From the NCBI GenBank assembly GCA_021166685.1, contig JAJPEU010000010.1, positions 248,001 through 312,000 on the forward strand: a stretch of 64,000 nt of DNA, in the 5' to 3' direction. Source of the DNA: Sulfurovum sp. (lineage in GTDB: Bacteria; Campylobacterota; Campylobacteria; Campylobacterales; Sulfurovaceae). This document shows positions 27,300-36,202 of this stretch, in pieces. The notes under the pieces were generated by a model. It did no database searches. It saw nothing but the letters and a program-made list of their open reading frames with translations, and was not told the DNA's origin. Position 1 is the first letter of the stretch, and each line of letters opens with the position of its first letter. Made by a program: the position numbers and the translations under genes.

Positions 27300-28289
27300 A
27301 TGAATGAAACAAAAAAAATAACCATAAAAGCATTTAGATTTAATGCTGAGACTGATTATCTGCCTTACTATAAGACTTACAAGATGGAAGTAGGAAAAGA
27401 TGAATTGGTTCTTGATCTGCTTAACCGCATCAAATGGGAACATGACGGAAGTTTTTCCTATAGAAGATCATGCCGTCACGGGATCTGCGGATCTTGTTCA
27501 ATTAAAGTAAACGGCAAACCGGTGCTCTCCTGTAAAGAAAATGTGCACGACATGATCGAACTGTTTGGAGAAGAATTGATTTTTGATCCGCAAAGCAAAA
27601 AACGTGCTGTCAAAGATATGATTATTGACAAAAAAGATTTTTGGGACAAACATCATGCGGTCAAACCTTATGTAGACGGCAATGTGGACCCTCAACCTGC
27701 ACATGAAACCCATATGACCAAAGCGCAGGTTGAAAATTTTCTTGATGCGGATTATTGTATTCAGTGCGGCAACTGCCACTATGCCTGCCCGGTACTTGAA
27801 GTAAACAGTGATTTCTTCGGACCGGCCGCTTTTGCTGCTGCTTATAGATTTTCTATTGACCCAAGGGATAATTCTGGGCGTGAAAGACTTGAGATGACAG
27901 CCCAGATGGGTCAAGGGGTTTGGGACTGTGTCAAATGTTATGAATGCGCCGAAGCATGCCCTAAAGATGTCAATCCGATCGAGAAGATCATGAAGCTTCA
28001 CAATATGCAGTTTGAGCAGGGAGTTGCCCAAAGCAATGTTGCAACACGTCACGCAGAAGGGTTTGTAAGAAGCATTAAAAAGCACGGCTTCCTGGATGAG
28101 GCAGATATTGTAAAATACTCAGAAGGACCTATCGGTGTGTTTAAGCATGTTAAAGATGCGATGAAGATGATGAAGGCGGGGAAAATTCATCTCACCGACC
28201 AGATGCCATTTGTTGACAATATGCCAAAATCTAAAAATCTTGATGAAATCAAAAAACTCATTGAAATTTCACAAACAAACAAGCTATAA
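27300..28289 (+). CDS. sdhB: Succinate dehydrogenase/fumarate reductase iron-sulfur subunit
   Basis: A 329-aa electron-transfer subunit with three cluster motifs: plant-type [2Fe-2S] CRHGICGSCSIKVNGKPVLSC (about 60-80), and two ferredoxin-like groups CIQCGNCHYACPV (about 153-165) and CVKCYECAEACPKDVNP (about 213-229). The C-terminal 70 residues exceed those of classical SdhB, as in complexes that pair with an HdrB-like subunit. AAGGAGATAGC precedes the ATG, 12 bases after sdhA. Confidence 0.93.
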   Translation: MNETKKITIKAFRFNAETDYLPYYKTYKMEVGKDELVLDLLNRIKWEHDGSFSYRRSCRHGICGSCSIKVNGKPVLSCKENVHDMIELFGEELIFDPQSKKRAVKDMIIDKKDFWDKHHAVKPYVDGNVDPQPAHETHMTKAQVENFLDADYCIQCGNCHYACPVLEVNSDFFGPAAFAAAYRFSIDPRDNSGRERLEMTAQMGQGVWDCVKCYECAEACPKDVNPIEKIMKLHNMQFEQGVAQSNVATRHAEGFVRSIKKHGFLDEADIVKYSEGPIGVFKHVKDAMKMMKAGKIHLTDQMPFVDNMPKSKNLDEIKKLIEISQTNKL

Positions 28290-28298
28290 GGAGAGAGG

Positions 28299-29186
28299 AT
28301 GAGCACATTACATTACGCACTTTACACAGGATGTACCGCAAAAGAGTCAACGCCCGAGTTGCTGTCGTCTACACTTGCCGTAGCTGAAAAATTGGGGATC
28401 AAAATCACCATACTTGAAGAAGCGAGTTGCTGCGGCGCAAGCCATTTGCAGGATTTTGACGAATTCCTTTCGCATGTGTTGAATGCCAGAAATATCTGCT
28501 ACGCAGAAAAACTTGGCCTGACAATGATCACGATTTGCAATACATGCCAAATCAACTCTGCCATGACAAAGCATAAACTGGATCATAATCCCGAGTACAA
28601 AGCCAGAGTCAACGAAAAACTGGCAGAAGTGGGACTTGAATACAAAGGTACTTCCGAGGTTAAACATTTTCTTTATGCACTGATCGATGAATACGGTCTT
28701 GAGAATATCAAAAGCAAAGTCACCACACCGCTTAGCCGTTTCAATATCGCTCCTTTTTACGGATGTCACAACATCAGGCCGTCAGAACTTCAAAACGAAA
28801 GCAACGGCGGTGAAAATCCTTACAACCCTACTTCGCTTGATGAACTTATCACTGCGCTTGAAGGGCATCCGGTTGACTATGCGAGCAAAAACAAATGTTG
28901 CGGTTTCCATGTGGATCTTCAAGCACCTCAGACAAGCAATGCACTCACAGGAAATGCGCTGCTGGATGCCATCGACAATAATGCAGACATGATCGTCACC
29001 CCTTGTCCGCTTTGTCATCTCAATATGGATATCAAGCAAGAGAGTGCCGGAAAACAGCTCGGCCGTGATATTGATCTTCCTGTGTTGCATATGCCGCAAA
29101 TGGTCGCACTTGCACTTGGCTGCACGGAAAAAGAAATCGGCCTTAAGCACCACGTTAGCAAAGCTGACCATATCTATTTGGTTTAA
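28299..29186 (+). CDS. HdrB-like (CCG-domain) subunit of the Sdh complex
   Basis: A 295-aa protein with two cysteine-rich CCG domains, as in heterodisulfide reductase subunit B and the SdhE/MfrE subunit of campylobacterial enzymes. First domain: CCGASHL and CNTCQIN; second: GCHNIRPSE, KCCGFHVD and CPLCHLNMD. In this complex type it replaces the haem-b membrane anchors and passes electrons between the iron-sulfur subunit and the (methyl)menaquinone pool. It starts 9 bases after sdhB with AAGGAGAGAGG as ribosome-binding site. A strong hairpin terminator follows the stop. Confidence 0.88.
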   Translation: MSTLHYALYTGCTAKESTPELLSSTLAVAEKLGIKITILEEASCCGASHLQDFDEFLSHVLNARNICYAEKLGLTMITICNTCQINSAMTKHKLDHNPEYKARVNEKLAEVGLEYKGTSEVKHFLYALIDEYGLENIKSKVTTPLSRFNIAPFYGCHNIRPSELQNESNGGENPYNPTSLDELITALEGHPVDYASKNKCCGFHVDLQAPQTSNALTGNALLDAIDNNADMIVTPCPLCHLNMDIKQESAGKQLGRDIDLPVLHMPQMVALALGCTEKEIGLKHHVSKADHIYLV

Positions 29187-29194
29187 TCATAGCA

Positions 29195-29225
29195 CTGCAA
29201 TCGCACATTATCTGTGCGATTGCAG
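29195..29225 (+). terminator. Intrinsic terminator after the sdh operon
   Basis: A perfect 13-bp stem (CTGCAATCGCACA / TGTGCGATTGCAG) around a TTATC loop, followed by a pyrimidine-rich stretch (CTACTCTATTTCTC). It lies 9 bases after the stop of the third sdh gene. Confidence 0.75.
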
Positions 29226-29313
29226 CTACTCTATTTCTCTTCTTAATGTATAAACTTTATACTTTTGTTTACTTTATATCATTACAATGCAGATCAAAAC
29301 AGGAAAACAACCA

Positions 29314-29754
29314 ATGATAAAAACGATACCCCTGTGGATTGCCGGCGTTCTGCTTTTGCTTCAAGCTATTCAAGTAGAGATACCAAAACCTTCCTTTGTT
29401 GATATAGAAAATGAGATAAATCCGCCCAAAGAGATTATGGCAATGCTCAAAATCTCTTGTTATGATTGCCATTCTTATCAAACAAAAATGCCATGGTACG
29501 GACATATAGCACCTTTTTCATGGAGCGTACGAAACCACATCAACAAAGGGCGCAACTGGTTGAATTTTCAAGAATGGGATGGTTACGATGAAGAGAAAAA
29601 ACAGAAAATATACAAAGGTATCGCTGAAACCATCAGCTACAGTATGCCCATGCCCATGTATCTGAGCTTTCACGACGAGGCAAAGCTTACTCAAAAGGAA
29701 AGAAATAGGATTAAAAAATGGGCACAAAACAACATAAAAGATGAAAATGAGTAA
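29314..29754 (+). CDS. Exported haem-binding domain protein
   Basis: A 146-aa protein with an N-terminal membrane/signal helix (LWIAGVLLLLQAIQV) and one c-type haem site CYDCH (about residue 50), in the haem-binding-domain family (PF14376-like) marked by SCYDCHSYQTKMPWYGHIAPFSWSV and the C-terminal LTQKERNRIKKWA. Probably periplasmic and anchored. The ATG at 29314 follows AGGAAAACAACC; the ORF-track start at 29287 adds nine residues and has a poorer site. Function in electron transfer or haem sensing is unresolved. Confidence 0.75.
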   Translation: MIKTIPLWIAGVLLLLQAIQVEIPKPSFVDIENEINPPKEIMAMLKISCYDCHSYQTKMPWYGHIAPFSWSVRNHINKGRNWLNFQEWDGYDEEKKQKIYKGIAETISYSMPMPMYLSFHDEAKLTQKERNRIKKWAQNNIKDENE

Positions 29755-29792
29755 ATAAGATAAAAATTATCCTATTTAACCTTTTTTTATGG

Positions 29793-29798
29793 TATAAT
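29793..29798 (+). promoter_or_regulatory. -10 box of the superoxide reductase gene
   Basis: A TATAAT hexamer 31 bases before the ATG at 29829, followed by a short leader with AAAGGAAA. No metal- or peroxide-regulator operator is recognisable. Confidence 0.45.
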
Positions 29799-29828
29799 TT
29801 TTATCAAACCACACATAAAGGAAAACAA

Positions 29829-30215
29829 ATGCCAAAAATTAATAAATACGTAGATATCGATACGGTAGAGAGAGAAGCAAAAAAAGATCTTATTGACAGA
29901 CATTCCCCATTTATTCACTGTGCCGATACGGCAAAAGCCGGTGAACCGTTTGAAGTGACCGTAAAAATGGGCAACGAATATACGCACCCGGATGACTTTG
30001 ATCACTATATTGAATCAGTAACGCTTTTTAACGGTGATACACTGCTTGCTAGAGCTACGTATGTGCCAGGAACCCTTGGAAATACAAAAGCGCACAACAC
30101 TACAACATTTACCATCATCCCGACCGGTAAAAAACTCAACCTTATCGCGCACGGCTACTGCACCAAACACGGTATCTGGGAAGGTACGCCCGTAGAAGTT
30201 ACTGTAGAAGGATAA
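29829..30215 (+). CDS. Superoxide reductase (neelaredoxin/class II type)
   Basis: A 128-aa cytoplasmic enzyme that reduces superoxide to hydrogen peroxide at a mononuclear iron site. The Fe(His)4Cys ligands are visible: His in DRHSPFIHC, two in EYTHPDDFDHYIES, and Cys/His in GYCTKHGIWEG at the C-terminus. The N-terminal desulforedoxin domain of desulfoferrodoxin is absent, so this is the one-iron form. It has its own promoter and terminator. Its presence fits a microaerophilic or anaerobic life. Confidence 0.9.
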   Translation: MPKINKYVDIDTVEREAKKDLIDRHSPFIHCADTAKAGEPFEVTVKMGNEYTHPDDFDHYIESVTLFNGDTLLARATYVPGTLGNTKAHNTTTFTIIPTGKKLNLIAHGYCTKHGIWEGTPVEVTVEG

Positions 30216-30236
30216 TCCTTCACTTTCTTCTTTTTG

Positions 30237-30255
30237 ATAGGGCTTTGCGCCCTAT
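30237..30255 (+). terminator. Terminator after superoxide reductase
   Basis: Stem ATAGGGC / GCCCTAT around a 5-base loop, followed by TCTGTATATTTT, 21 bases after the stop codon. Confidence 0.65.
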
Positions 30256-30307
30256 TCTGTATATTTTACTGCTTTCTAAGTTGCTTATATTTTGCTATTT
30301 TTCGTCC

Positions 30308-30838
30308 TCACTTCCCTAGCCCGAATACGTTTGAAAGCGTATTGATATAGTTAAAATACCCCGTAATCGCTACGGCTTCTACGATCTGCACATCGCTCCA
30401 CCCCATCGCTTTGAGCGCATCTATTTCTTCTTTGAGGATCTTATAATTGTCTTTGCGTGATGCTTTGATGCAGAAGTTCAGCAATGCCTTGTCTTTACCC
30501 TCTACGTGCATCGCATCTACTCCTTGCTGTATCTCTTCGATCTGCTCTTCACTTAAACCCAGCATCGCAGCAATGCTTTTGTGTACATCCACGCACATGC
30601 GGCATCCGTTCTCTTTGGAGATCAAAAGTGCAATCGCTTCTTTGATGACGTAAGGAAGTGTTGTTTCGTTCAGTAGATACCCCTGTACCATGCCGTCCGT
30701 TGCAAAATAGACTTTTTCATCAACCGCCATCAGTTTAAATATCTCCCCAAGTTGGCCGGTTTTTTCAAGGATTGGTTTTGCTTTTTCTTTAATTGCGGGA
30801 GACATTTCTTCAAATTCAGGTAATTTTATATGAGCCAT
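30308..30838 (-). CDS. AhpD-like/carboxymuconolactone decarboxylase family protein
   Basis: A 176-aa helical protein of the AhpD-like superfamily with the redox CxxC motif followed by a His: KENGCRMCVDVHKSIAAMLGLSEEQIEEI. The C-terminal DALKAMGWSDVQIVEAVAITGYFNYINTLSNVFGLG is typical of peroxidase-related members. It likely acts as a peroxiredoxin-type antioxidant in the cytoplasm. Its place beside a superoxide reductase, transcribed towards it, suggests a shared oxidative-stress theme, though they are not in one operon. Confidence 0.8.
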   Translation of the reverse strand: MAHIKLPEFEEMSPAIKEKAKPILEKTGQLGEIFKLMAVDEKVYFATDGMVQGYLLNETTLPYVIKEAIALLISKENGCRMCVDVHKSIAAMLGLSEEQIEEIQQGVDAMHVEGKDKALLNFCIKASRKDNYKILKEEIDALKAMGWSDVQIVEAVAITGYFNYINTLSNVFGLGK

Positions 30839-30987
30839 TGCTGTCCTTTGGTATAAAGTTAGATTTAATTATAGAGTTTCATCCTTAAATATAAATGCAA
30901 TAAATAAAATATAAAATCTGCTCTTTGCCATATGAAAGATAAGAAATGCTTTGAAGACACAAATGAGCAGCTCAAACATTTATCTGC

Positions 30988-30993
30988 TATAAT
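30988..30993 (+). promoter_or_regulatory. -10 box placing the start site on the UDG ATG
   Basis: A TATAAT hexamer whose expected start point, 7 bases after its last base, is the A of the ATG at 31000. No Shine-Dalgarno sequence is possible between them, so the transcript is probably leaderless. Confidence 0.55.
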
Positions 30994-30999
30994 TTCTTT

Positions 31000-31662
31000 A
31001 TGAAAAATCTTAAAAATGCACTTTTACTTAAGCAGCTGTTCCAACTCAAACAGTTGGGTTACCAGTACACCGATATCACCCCTTTTAAAGAGGATGATTT
31101 GGATTTATCTCTTCCGGGCACGCTTGATCTCTTGCAAAAGCAAGCAAATCAATGCCATCTTTGCGATCTGAGCAAAACACGCCAAAAAGTTGTGTTTGGA
31201 GAAGGAAATCCTTCGGCTGAAATTATGTTTGTCGGAGAGGCTCCGGGTGCGTCGGAGGACAGTACGGGAAAGCCTTTTGTCGGTCGCTCAGGTGAACTTT
31301 TGACAAAGATGATAGAAAATGTCCTTCTTGTTTCGCGAAATGACGTGTATATTACAAATATTGTGAAATGCCGTCCGCCGGGAAACCGAGAACCTACACC
31401 CAGTGAAGCGTATACGTGCAAACCCTATTTGCTAAAACAAATAGAACTTATCAAGCCAAAACTGATTGTAGCGTTAGGGGGTACTGCCTATTTTTATCTC
31501 ACAGGCGATGAAACCTCTATTGGCAAAGTCAGGGGTTCGATTTTTAAAAAAGAGCATTATACCGTGATACCCACGTACCATCCAAGTTATTTACTCAGAA
31601 ATCCTTCCGCAAAAAAAGATACATTTGAAGATTTGCTAAAAGTAAAAAGCCTTATGGCTTGA
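31000..31662 (+). CDS. Family 4 uracil-DNA glycosylase (iron-sulfur type)
   Basis: A 220-aa base-excision enzyme removing uracil from DNA. The [4Fe-4S] cysteines are visible: CHLCDLSKTRQKVVFG near residue 52, and NIVKCRPPGNREPTPSEAYTC near 125-145. Catalytic/uracil-binding motifs are FVGEAPGASEDSTGKPFVGRSG (motif GExPG) and the C-terminal TYHPSYLLR. This family is often annotated as phage SPO1 DNA polymerase-related. A promoter overlapping the start suggests leaderless translation. Confidence 0.9.
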   Translation: MKNLKNALLLKQLFQLKQLGYQYTDITPFKEDDLDLSLPGTLDLLQKQANQCHLCDLSKTRQKVVFGEGNPSAEIMFVGEAPGASEDSTGKPFVGRSGELLTKMIENVLLVSRNDVYITNIVKCRPPGNREPTPSEAYTCKPYLLKQIELIKPKLIVALGGTAYFYLTGDETSIGKVRGSIFKKEHYTVIPTYHPSYLLRNPSAKKDTFEDLLKVKSLMA

Positions 31663-31703
31663 TTTGAAAAATAAAAAAGAGAAAATTAGTTTATTTGAAG
31701 CTG

Positions 31704-31727
31704 CAGAGGCAGATAAAACTGCCTCTG
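31704..31727. terminator. Bidirectional terminator between UDG and acs
   Basis: A 9-bp inverted repeat CAGAGGCAG / CTGCCTCTG with a 6-base loop, flanked by A-rich DNA on one side and T-rich on the other, between the convergent stops at 31662 and 31735. Confidence 0.6.
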
Positions 31728-31734
31728 TGTAAAA

Positions 31735-33693
31735 TTATAGTCGGCAAGATTTTACGATTGATTCGATTTTGCCTACGATGGATGGATCTTCCAATGTAGA
31801 AGTATCCTGTGTAATTTCTTCATTTTTAACAATGCTTCGCAATATCCTTCTCATGATCTTGCCGCTTCTTGTTTTTGGAAGATCCGGAACAAACACGATA
31901 TCATCACATAGTGCAATTGCGCCGATCTCTTTTTTGATGATATTGTTTATCTCTTTGGTTAGCTCAATTTCTTCTGCCAAACTTTCTTCTGATTTGAGAA
32001 CGATATAGGCAAAGATCCCTTCTCCTTTGATCGGATGAGGTTTGCCTACCACAGCCACTGCCGCAACATTCGAATGCTTTTTAATCGCTGCTTCAACTTC
32101 GGCTGTTCCCATTCGGTGCCCTGATACATTGATAACATCATCCGTTCTTCCGGTAATGGTAATGTATCCTTCTTCATCGATCATCGCACCGTCACCCGTA
32201 AAGTAAACCGGTTTACCGTCTTTTTTGCAATCCCCAAAATAAGATTTTACGAATCTTTCAGGGTCGCCCCAAATCGTTCTGATCATGCTTGGCCATGGTT
32301 TTGTAATGCACATGAAACCTTTTTCCCCTATCGGCGCAGGATTTCCTTCTTCATCGATAACCTCTGCTATGATCCCCGGAAGTGCAAACGTAGCGCATGC
32401 AGGCTTGATAGGCGTTGCTCCAGGAAGCGGGGAGATCATGTGCCCGCCTGTCTCTGTCTGCCAGTAGGTATCCACAATGGCACATTTGCTTCCGCCGATC
32501 TCCTCATAATACCATTTCCATGCAGCCGGATCGATCGGTTCACCGACCGTTCCCAAAACCCTAAGCGAACTTAAATCATATTTTTTAGGCTCATCTTGCC
32601 CTGTCTTATGGAGAAGTCTGATCGCTGTAGGCGCTGTATAGAATTGATTAACCTGATACTCTTCTACCATTCTCCAGCATCTTCCTGCATCAGGGAATGT
32701 AGGCACACCTTCAAACATTACGGTGGTTGCACCCGCAGCAAGCGGTCCATAGACAATATAGGTATGTCCTGTAATCCAACCTACATCCGCTGTGCACCAA
32801 TACGTATCATTCTCTTTAAGATCAAACACCCATTCCATCGTCATTTGTGCCCAAAGGATATATCCCGCACTTGAATGCTGTACCCCTTTTGGTTTTCCGG
32901 TACTTCCTGAAGTATAAAGCAAGAAAAGAGGATCTTCGCTCTCCATTGGCTCTGCTGCACATTTGGGTGATTCGTTTTTTACAAGTTCGTTATAGGCATA
33001 ATCGCGTCCCGGTTCCCAGTGGATTTCTTCGCCGTTGCGTTCAACCACGCACACCGCCTGAACGCATTCGCATCCTTTACTGAGCGCTTCATCCACTACC
33101 GGTTTGAGCATATAAGGGTTGCCTTTTCTGTAGGCTCCGTCTGATGTTACAACAAGTTTTGCTTCAGCATCGATAATTCTGTCCCTCAATGCCTCAGCAC
33201 TAAATCCGCCAAACACCACAGAGTGAATAGCTCCAATCTTTGCGCAGGCAAGCATACTGATTGCAGCCTCAGGGATCATCGGCATATAAAGCACTACCCT
33301 GTCACCCTTTGTGATGCCAAATTGATTTTTAAACATATTGGCTGTTCTGTTAACCTCGTAAGCAAGTTCTCTATAGGTAAGTACTTGCTGGTCGCCGTTA
33401 TCTCCTTCAAAGATAATAGCTGCTTTGTTTTTACGCGTCAACAAATGTCGATCGATACATTGGTGTGCTACATTGAGCTGTCCACCCTCAAACCACTTGT
33501 AGAAGGGTGCTTCGCTTTCATTGAGTACCGTATCAAACGGTTTAAACCAGTCAATTTTTTCTTTGGCGTAGTCACCCCAAAAACCTTCATAGTCTTCTTT
33601 TGCTTTGTTCATTAATGCATGGTATTCATCCATGTTTTTAATGGCAGCAGTTGAAGCATAGTGTGGATTTGGTTGATAGATCTCTTGTAACAT
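31735..33693 (-). CDS. acs: Acetyl-CoA synthetase
   Basis: This AMP-forming ligase makes acetyl-CoA from acetate, ATP and CoA in the cytoplasm. The 652-aa length matches Acs. Visible motifs: [16 protein letters not shown] (A3 P-loop), [32 protein letters not shown] (A5), YFTGDGA (A7), [20 protein letters not shown] (A8 hinge) and the C-terminal [11 protein letters not shown] with the acetylatable Lys. It heads towards the UDG gene and shares strand with the acetate uptake genes upstream (actP, DUF485), so this is an acetate-use locus. Confidence 0.95.
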   Translation of the reverse strand: MLQEIYQPNPHYASTAAIKNMDEYHALMNKAKEDYEGFWGDYAKEKIDWFKPFDTVLNESEAPFYKWFEGGQLNVAHQCIDRHLLTRKNKAAIIFEGDNGDQQVLTYRELAYEVNRTANMFKNQFGITKGDRVVLYMPMIPEAAISMLACAKIGAIHSVVFGGFSAEALRDRIIDAEAKLVVTSDGAYRKGNPYMLKPVVDEALSKGCECVQAVCVVERNGEEIHWEPGRDYAYNELVKNESPKCAAEPMESEDPLFLLYTSGSTGKPKGVQHSSAGYILWAQMTMEWVFDLKENDTYWCTADVGWITGHTYIVYGPLAAGATTVMFEGVPTFPDAGRCWRMVEEYQVNQFYTAPTAIRLLHKTGQDEPKKYDLSSLRVLGTVGEPIDPAAWKWYYEEIGGSKCAIVDTYWQTETGGHMISPLPGATPIKPACATFALPGIIAEVIDEEGNPAPIGEKGFMCITKPWPSMIRTIWGDPERFVKSYFGDCKKDGKPVYFTGDGAMIDEEGYITITGRTDDVINVSGHRMGTAEVEAAIKKHSNVAAVAVVGKPHPIKGEGIFAYIVLKSEESLAEEIELTKEINNIIKKEIGAIALCDDIVFVPDLPKTRSGKIMRRILRSIVKNEEITQDTSTLEDPSIVGKIESIVKSCRL

Positions 33694-33706
33694 TATTTTC
33701 TCCTGT

Positions 33707-34321
33707 TTATTTTAGTTTAATGGTATGTTTTAATTTTAAATACATCATAGCTGTCATGATGGCATCATTGAGTGCATCATGTGCCTTTAATCTAGGCAGT
33801 GCTAAATTCGCCACTATTGTATCAAACCTTAGGTCTATATTCCCTTGAGGGATAGTGGAAATTTTTTTATCATAATAAAGTGCTGATACCTCCTCTTGCT
33901 TGTTGGGTAATGTAATTCCGAACATTTTTTTGGTATATTTATTGATCATTGCAACATCAAATTCCAGATAATATCCTGCCAATATTCTATTGCCTATAAA
34001 ATGCAAAAACGATTCAATCGCCTCTTCGATGGCAACAGCATCGTGAAGATCGCAATTTCTAATCTGATGTATTTTGATGCTTTCGTGAGCAATTCCCTTT
34101 TTTTGCTGTACAAAGATATGCAATGCTTGATCTGTAAGGATTTTGTCGCCCTTAATCTTAACCGCACCGATTGAGACAATATGATCTTTTTGGGGATCAA
34201 GCCCGGTTGTTTCGCAGTCAAAGACCACAACCTCGTCACCGGGAATCTCATCAAATAAAAAAGCAAAGCGTTCATCGCTCAAATGTTTGCGATTCCATTT
34301 GCGTTTTAGACTTTCAAACAT
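33707..34321 (-). CDS. DEDDh 3'-5' exonuclease (DnaQ-like)
   Basis: A 204-aa exonuclease-fold protein: [26 protein letters not shown] (ExoI), [19 protein letters not shown] (ExoII) and [20 protein letters not shown] (ExoIII with the His). It resembles the epsilon subunit of DNA polymerase III or a stand-alone DnaQ-like exonuclease. Such a gene directly downstream of the CBS/DUF294 protein is a recurrent pairing near actP/acs in proteobacteria; here their coding regions abut with no gap (34321/34322). Confidence 0.85.
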   Translation of the reverse strand: MFESLKRKWNRKHLSDERFAFLFDEIPGDEVVVFDCETTGLDPQKDHIVSIGAVKIKGDKILTDQALHIFVQQKKGIAHESIKIHQIRNCDLHDAVAIEEAIESFLHFIGNRILAGYYLEFDVAMINKYTKKMFGITLPNKQEEVSALYYDKKISTIPQGNIDLRFDTIVANLALPRLKAHDALNDAIMTAMMYLKLKHTIKLK

Positions 34322-36148
34322 TTATCCCACCATAGAAAGATGAAAATGGTAACTGATCATCTTTTTGAACGAATGGACACTTTTAATCGCTTCTTTTAGT
34401 AGATCACGCTCCAGCTTTCCTATCTCAACAATCGAAATATAGTTGTCTATTTTTTTACCTTTTGCTGATTTTTCCAATTGCGAATGCAATCTTAAAGTAT
34501 TGATCACTTCAAAAGCCTCGATCAACTCGCTGGCATCTTCTTTGTTCATAAATCCTATATTGTTTAACGCTTTGATGCGCAAAATCGTATTGGTTGGTTC
34601 AATCGCATGCTCAAGAGCCAGCGCACGAACCCCGTGAACCAGTGCAAAAAGTGCACCTTTTTTGATATCAATTTCATTTTGATGCTCTTTTGCACCTGTA
34701 ACAAATTGGGAAAAGAGCCCCAAAGCGGATTCAAAATGCTCAATAGGTTTTGCAAAATGCGTTAAGACACTTTGATAGCCGCTCATTTTTTCTATAAGAT
34801 ATCCTCTAAGCTGAGTATGCAGGTTTTTTTCTCCGGCTATTGCAACAGAATCAAATAAAATTGCCATATTGATAAAGCCTTCATGTGTTTGCCCTTCTAT
34901 CCAGCTGTCTATATCATTTTTATAGCCGTCGATGGACTTGCGCCACTGAGGATTAATCACCATGACATTGCCGCTGCAGCGGGGAAACCCTATGCTGTCC
35001 AGCGTAAGAATAAACGTTTGTGTGATTTCTTCAATGTTGTCAGGCAAAAATCCCTCTTCAAATATTAGAGCATTGTCTTGATCTGTTCGCAGGATCTGCT
35101 CTCCCCTTCCTTCGCTTCCAAGCAGGATCAATGTACATTTTTCATGCCAGGATTTAGGAAAAATCATCTCAAAAAGTCTAAGATACATTTTTTTATTGAT
35201 TTCAGAAACCAGTTTGGCAATATATCTGCTCTTGACACCTTTGGCATGCAATGCACTGATCATGATCTCTACTCTTTTGGCCGCATCGGTCACTGCTTCG
35301 AGGGTAGATGCCTTCTCCATCTGTGCCGAGATGAGATGAGATTGGTTGGAAAAAAAACTCAATAGGTCAATGAGTTCCAAAACCCCCAAAACCTCTCCTG
35401 CCTTATCAAGTACCGGAAGATGTTTGATCGTACGCTCAGTCATCAAAAGCAAAATATTAAAAAGCAATTCCCCCTCTTCTATGGAGATCACGGGGTAACT
35501 TTGTATGTCTGAAAGACGATGAAGTTCTTGACTTTGCTGATACAATATATAGTATCTAAGATCAGCATCGGTAACAATGCCGTATCCCTGCGGATTTTTA
35601 ACAATGACCGAAGTAGCATTGCACTCTTCCATTTTTTTCAAAGAATCTATGATGGGCATGTCAGAAGCCAGCACACACGCATTGTGCAAGATGCTCTTAT
35701 CCACTCTTGCCATCATCAGATCACTCATCGCTGCATATTCGCGTTTTTCTTTAAGCATTTCAAGACGTTCAACGATTGAAGAAAAAAAATAATCCTTAAA
35801 TGCCTTATTTGCTTCGCAGAGTTTCAGAAACACCTCTTTATTGATTTCATAACAAATCAATTCTTCTGTTACTTTGTATTGATAAAGAGACGCTTGATTT
35901 TTAAGAAGCTCAATCCCGCCAAAGGCATCATGCGTTCTATAAACATCGATAAGCTCATCGTCATTATTTACTTCGACCATTCCTTTGATGATAACAAACA
36001 GTTTGTCAAAAAGAAAAGTAGGCTCTATCAGTACCGTATGATTTGGATAGTAGGCGATCTGAGCATTGCGCTCGATTAAAGCAAAAGCGGCATCCTCTAA
36101 AAATGAAAATGGGGGATAGCCTTTAAGTGTTTCCAGTAGTGCAATCAT
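34322..36148 (-). CDS. cNMP-binding/CBS/DUF294 nucleotidyltransferase-like regulator
   Basis: A cytoplasmic protein of 608 aa from the ATG at 36148, which has TAGGAAATTGC before it; the ORF-track start at 36190 lies inside a hairpin. Domains: cyclic-nucleotide-binding-like β-barrel (about 1-125), a pair of CBS domains (about 140-265), then a DUF294 nucleotidyltransferase-like domain with LLGSEGRGEQILRTDQDNALIFEEG (about 340-365) and a helical DUF294-C tail. The GSxGRxEQxxxTDQDNA motif is the GlnD-like transferase site. Such proteins sit next to actP/acs in many bacteria and are thought to signal in acetate metabolism. Confidence 0.85.
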   Translation of the reverse strand: MIALLETLKGYPPFSFLEDAAFALIERNAQIAYYPNHTVLIEPTFLFDKLFVIIKGMVEVNNDDELIDVYRTHDAFGGIELLKNQASLYQYKVTEELICYEINKEVFLKLCEANKAFKDYFFSSIVERLEMLKEKREYAAMSDLMMARVDKSILHNACVLASDMPIIDSLKKMEECNATSVIVKNPQGYGIVTDADLRYYILYQQSQELHRLSDIQSYPVISIEEGELLFNILLLMTERTIKHLPVLDKAGEVLGVLELIDLLSFFSNQSHLISAQMEKASTLEAVTDAAKRVEIMISALHAKGVKSRYIAKLVSEINKKMYLRLFEMIFPKSWHEKCTLILLGSEGRGEQILRTDQDNALIFEEGFLPDNIEEITQTFILTLDSIGFPRCSGNVMVINPQWRKSIDGYKNDIDSWIEGQTHEGFINMAILFDSVAIAGEKNLHTQLRGYLIEKMSGYQSVLTHFAKPIEHFESALGLFSQFVTGAKEHQNEIDIKKGALFALVHGVRALALEHAIEPTNTILRIKALNNIGFMNKEDASELIEAFEVINTLRLHSQLEKSAKGKKIDNYISIVEIGKLERDLLKEAIKSVHSFKKMISYHFHLSMVG

Positions 36149-36167
36149 ATGCAATTTCCTATCAAGC

Positions 36168-36185
36168 AAGCCGCAGAAGCGGCTT
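36168..36185 (-). promoter_or_regulatory. Hairpin between actP and the DUF294 gene
   Basis: A GC-rich 7-bp stem AAGCCGC / GCGGCTT with an AGAA loop, 18 bases after the actP stop. No U-tract follows on the minus strand, so it is more likely an mRNA-end stabiliser or attenuator than a full terminator. Confidence 0.4.
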
Positions 36186-36202
36186 TGCATCGCTTCATGC
36201 GT

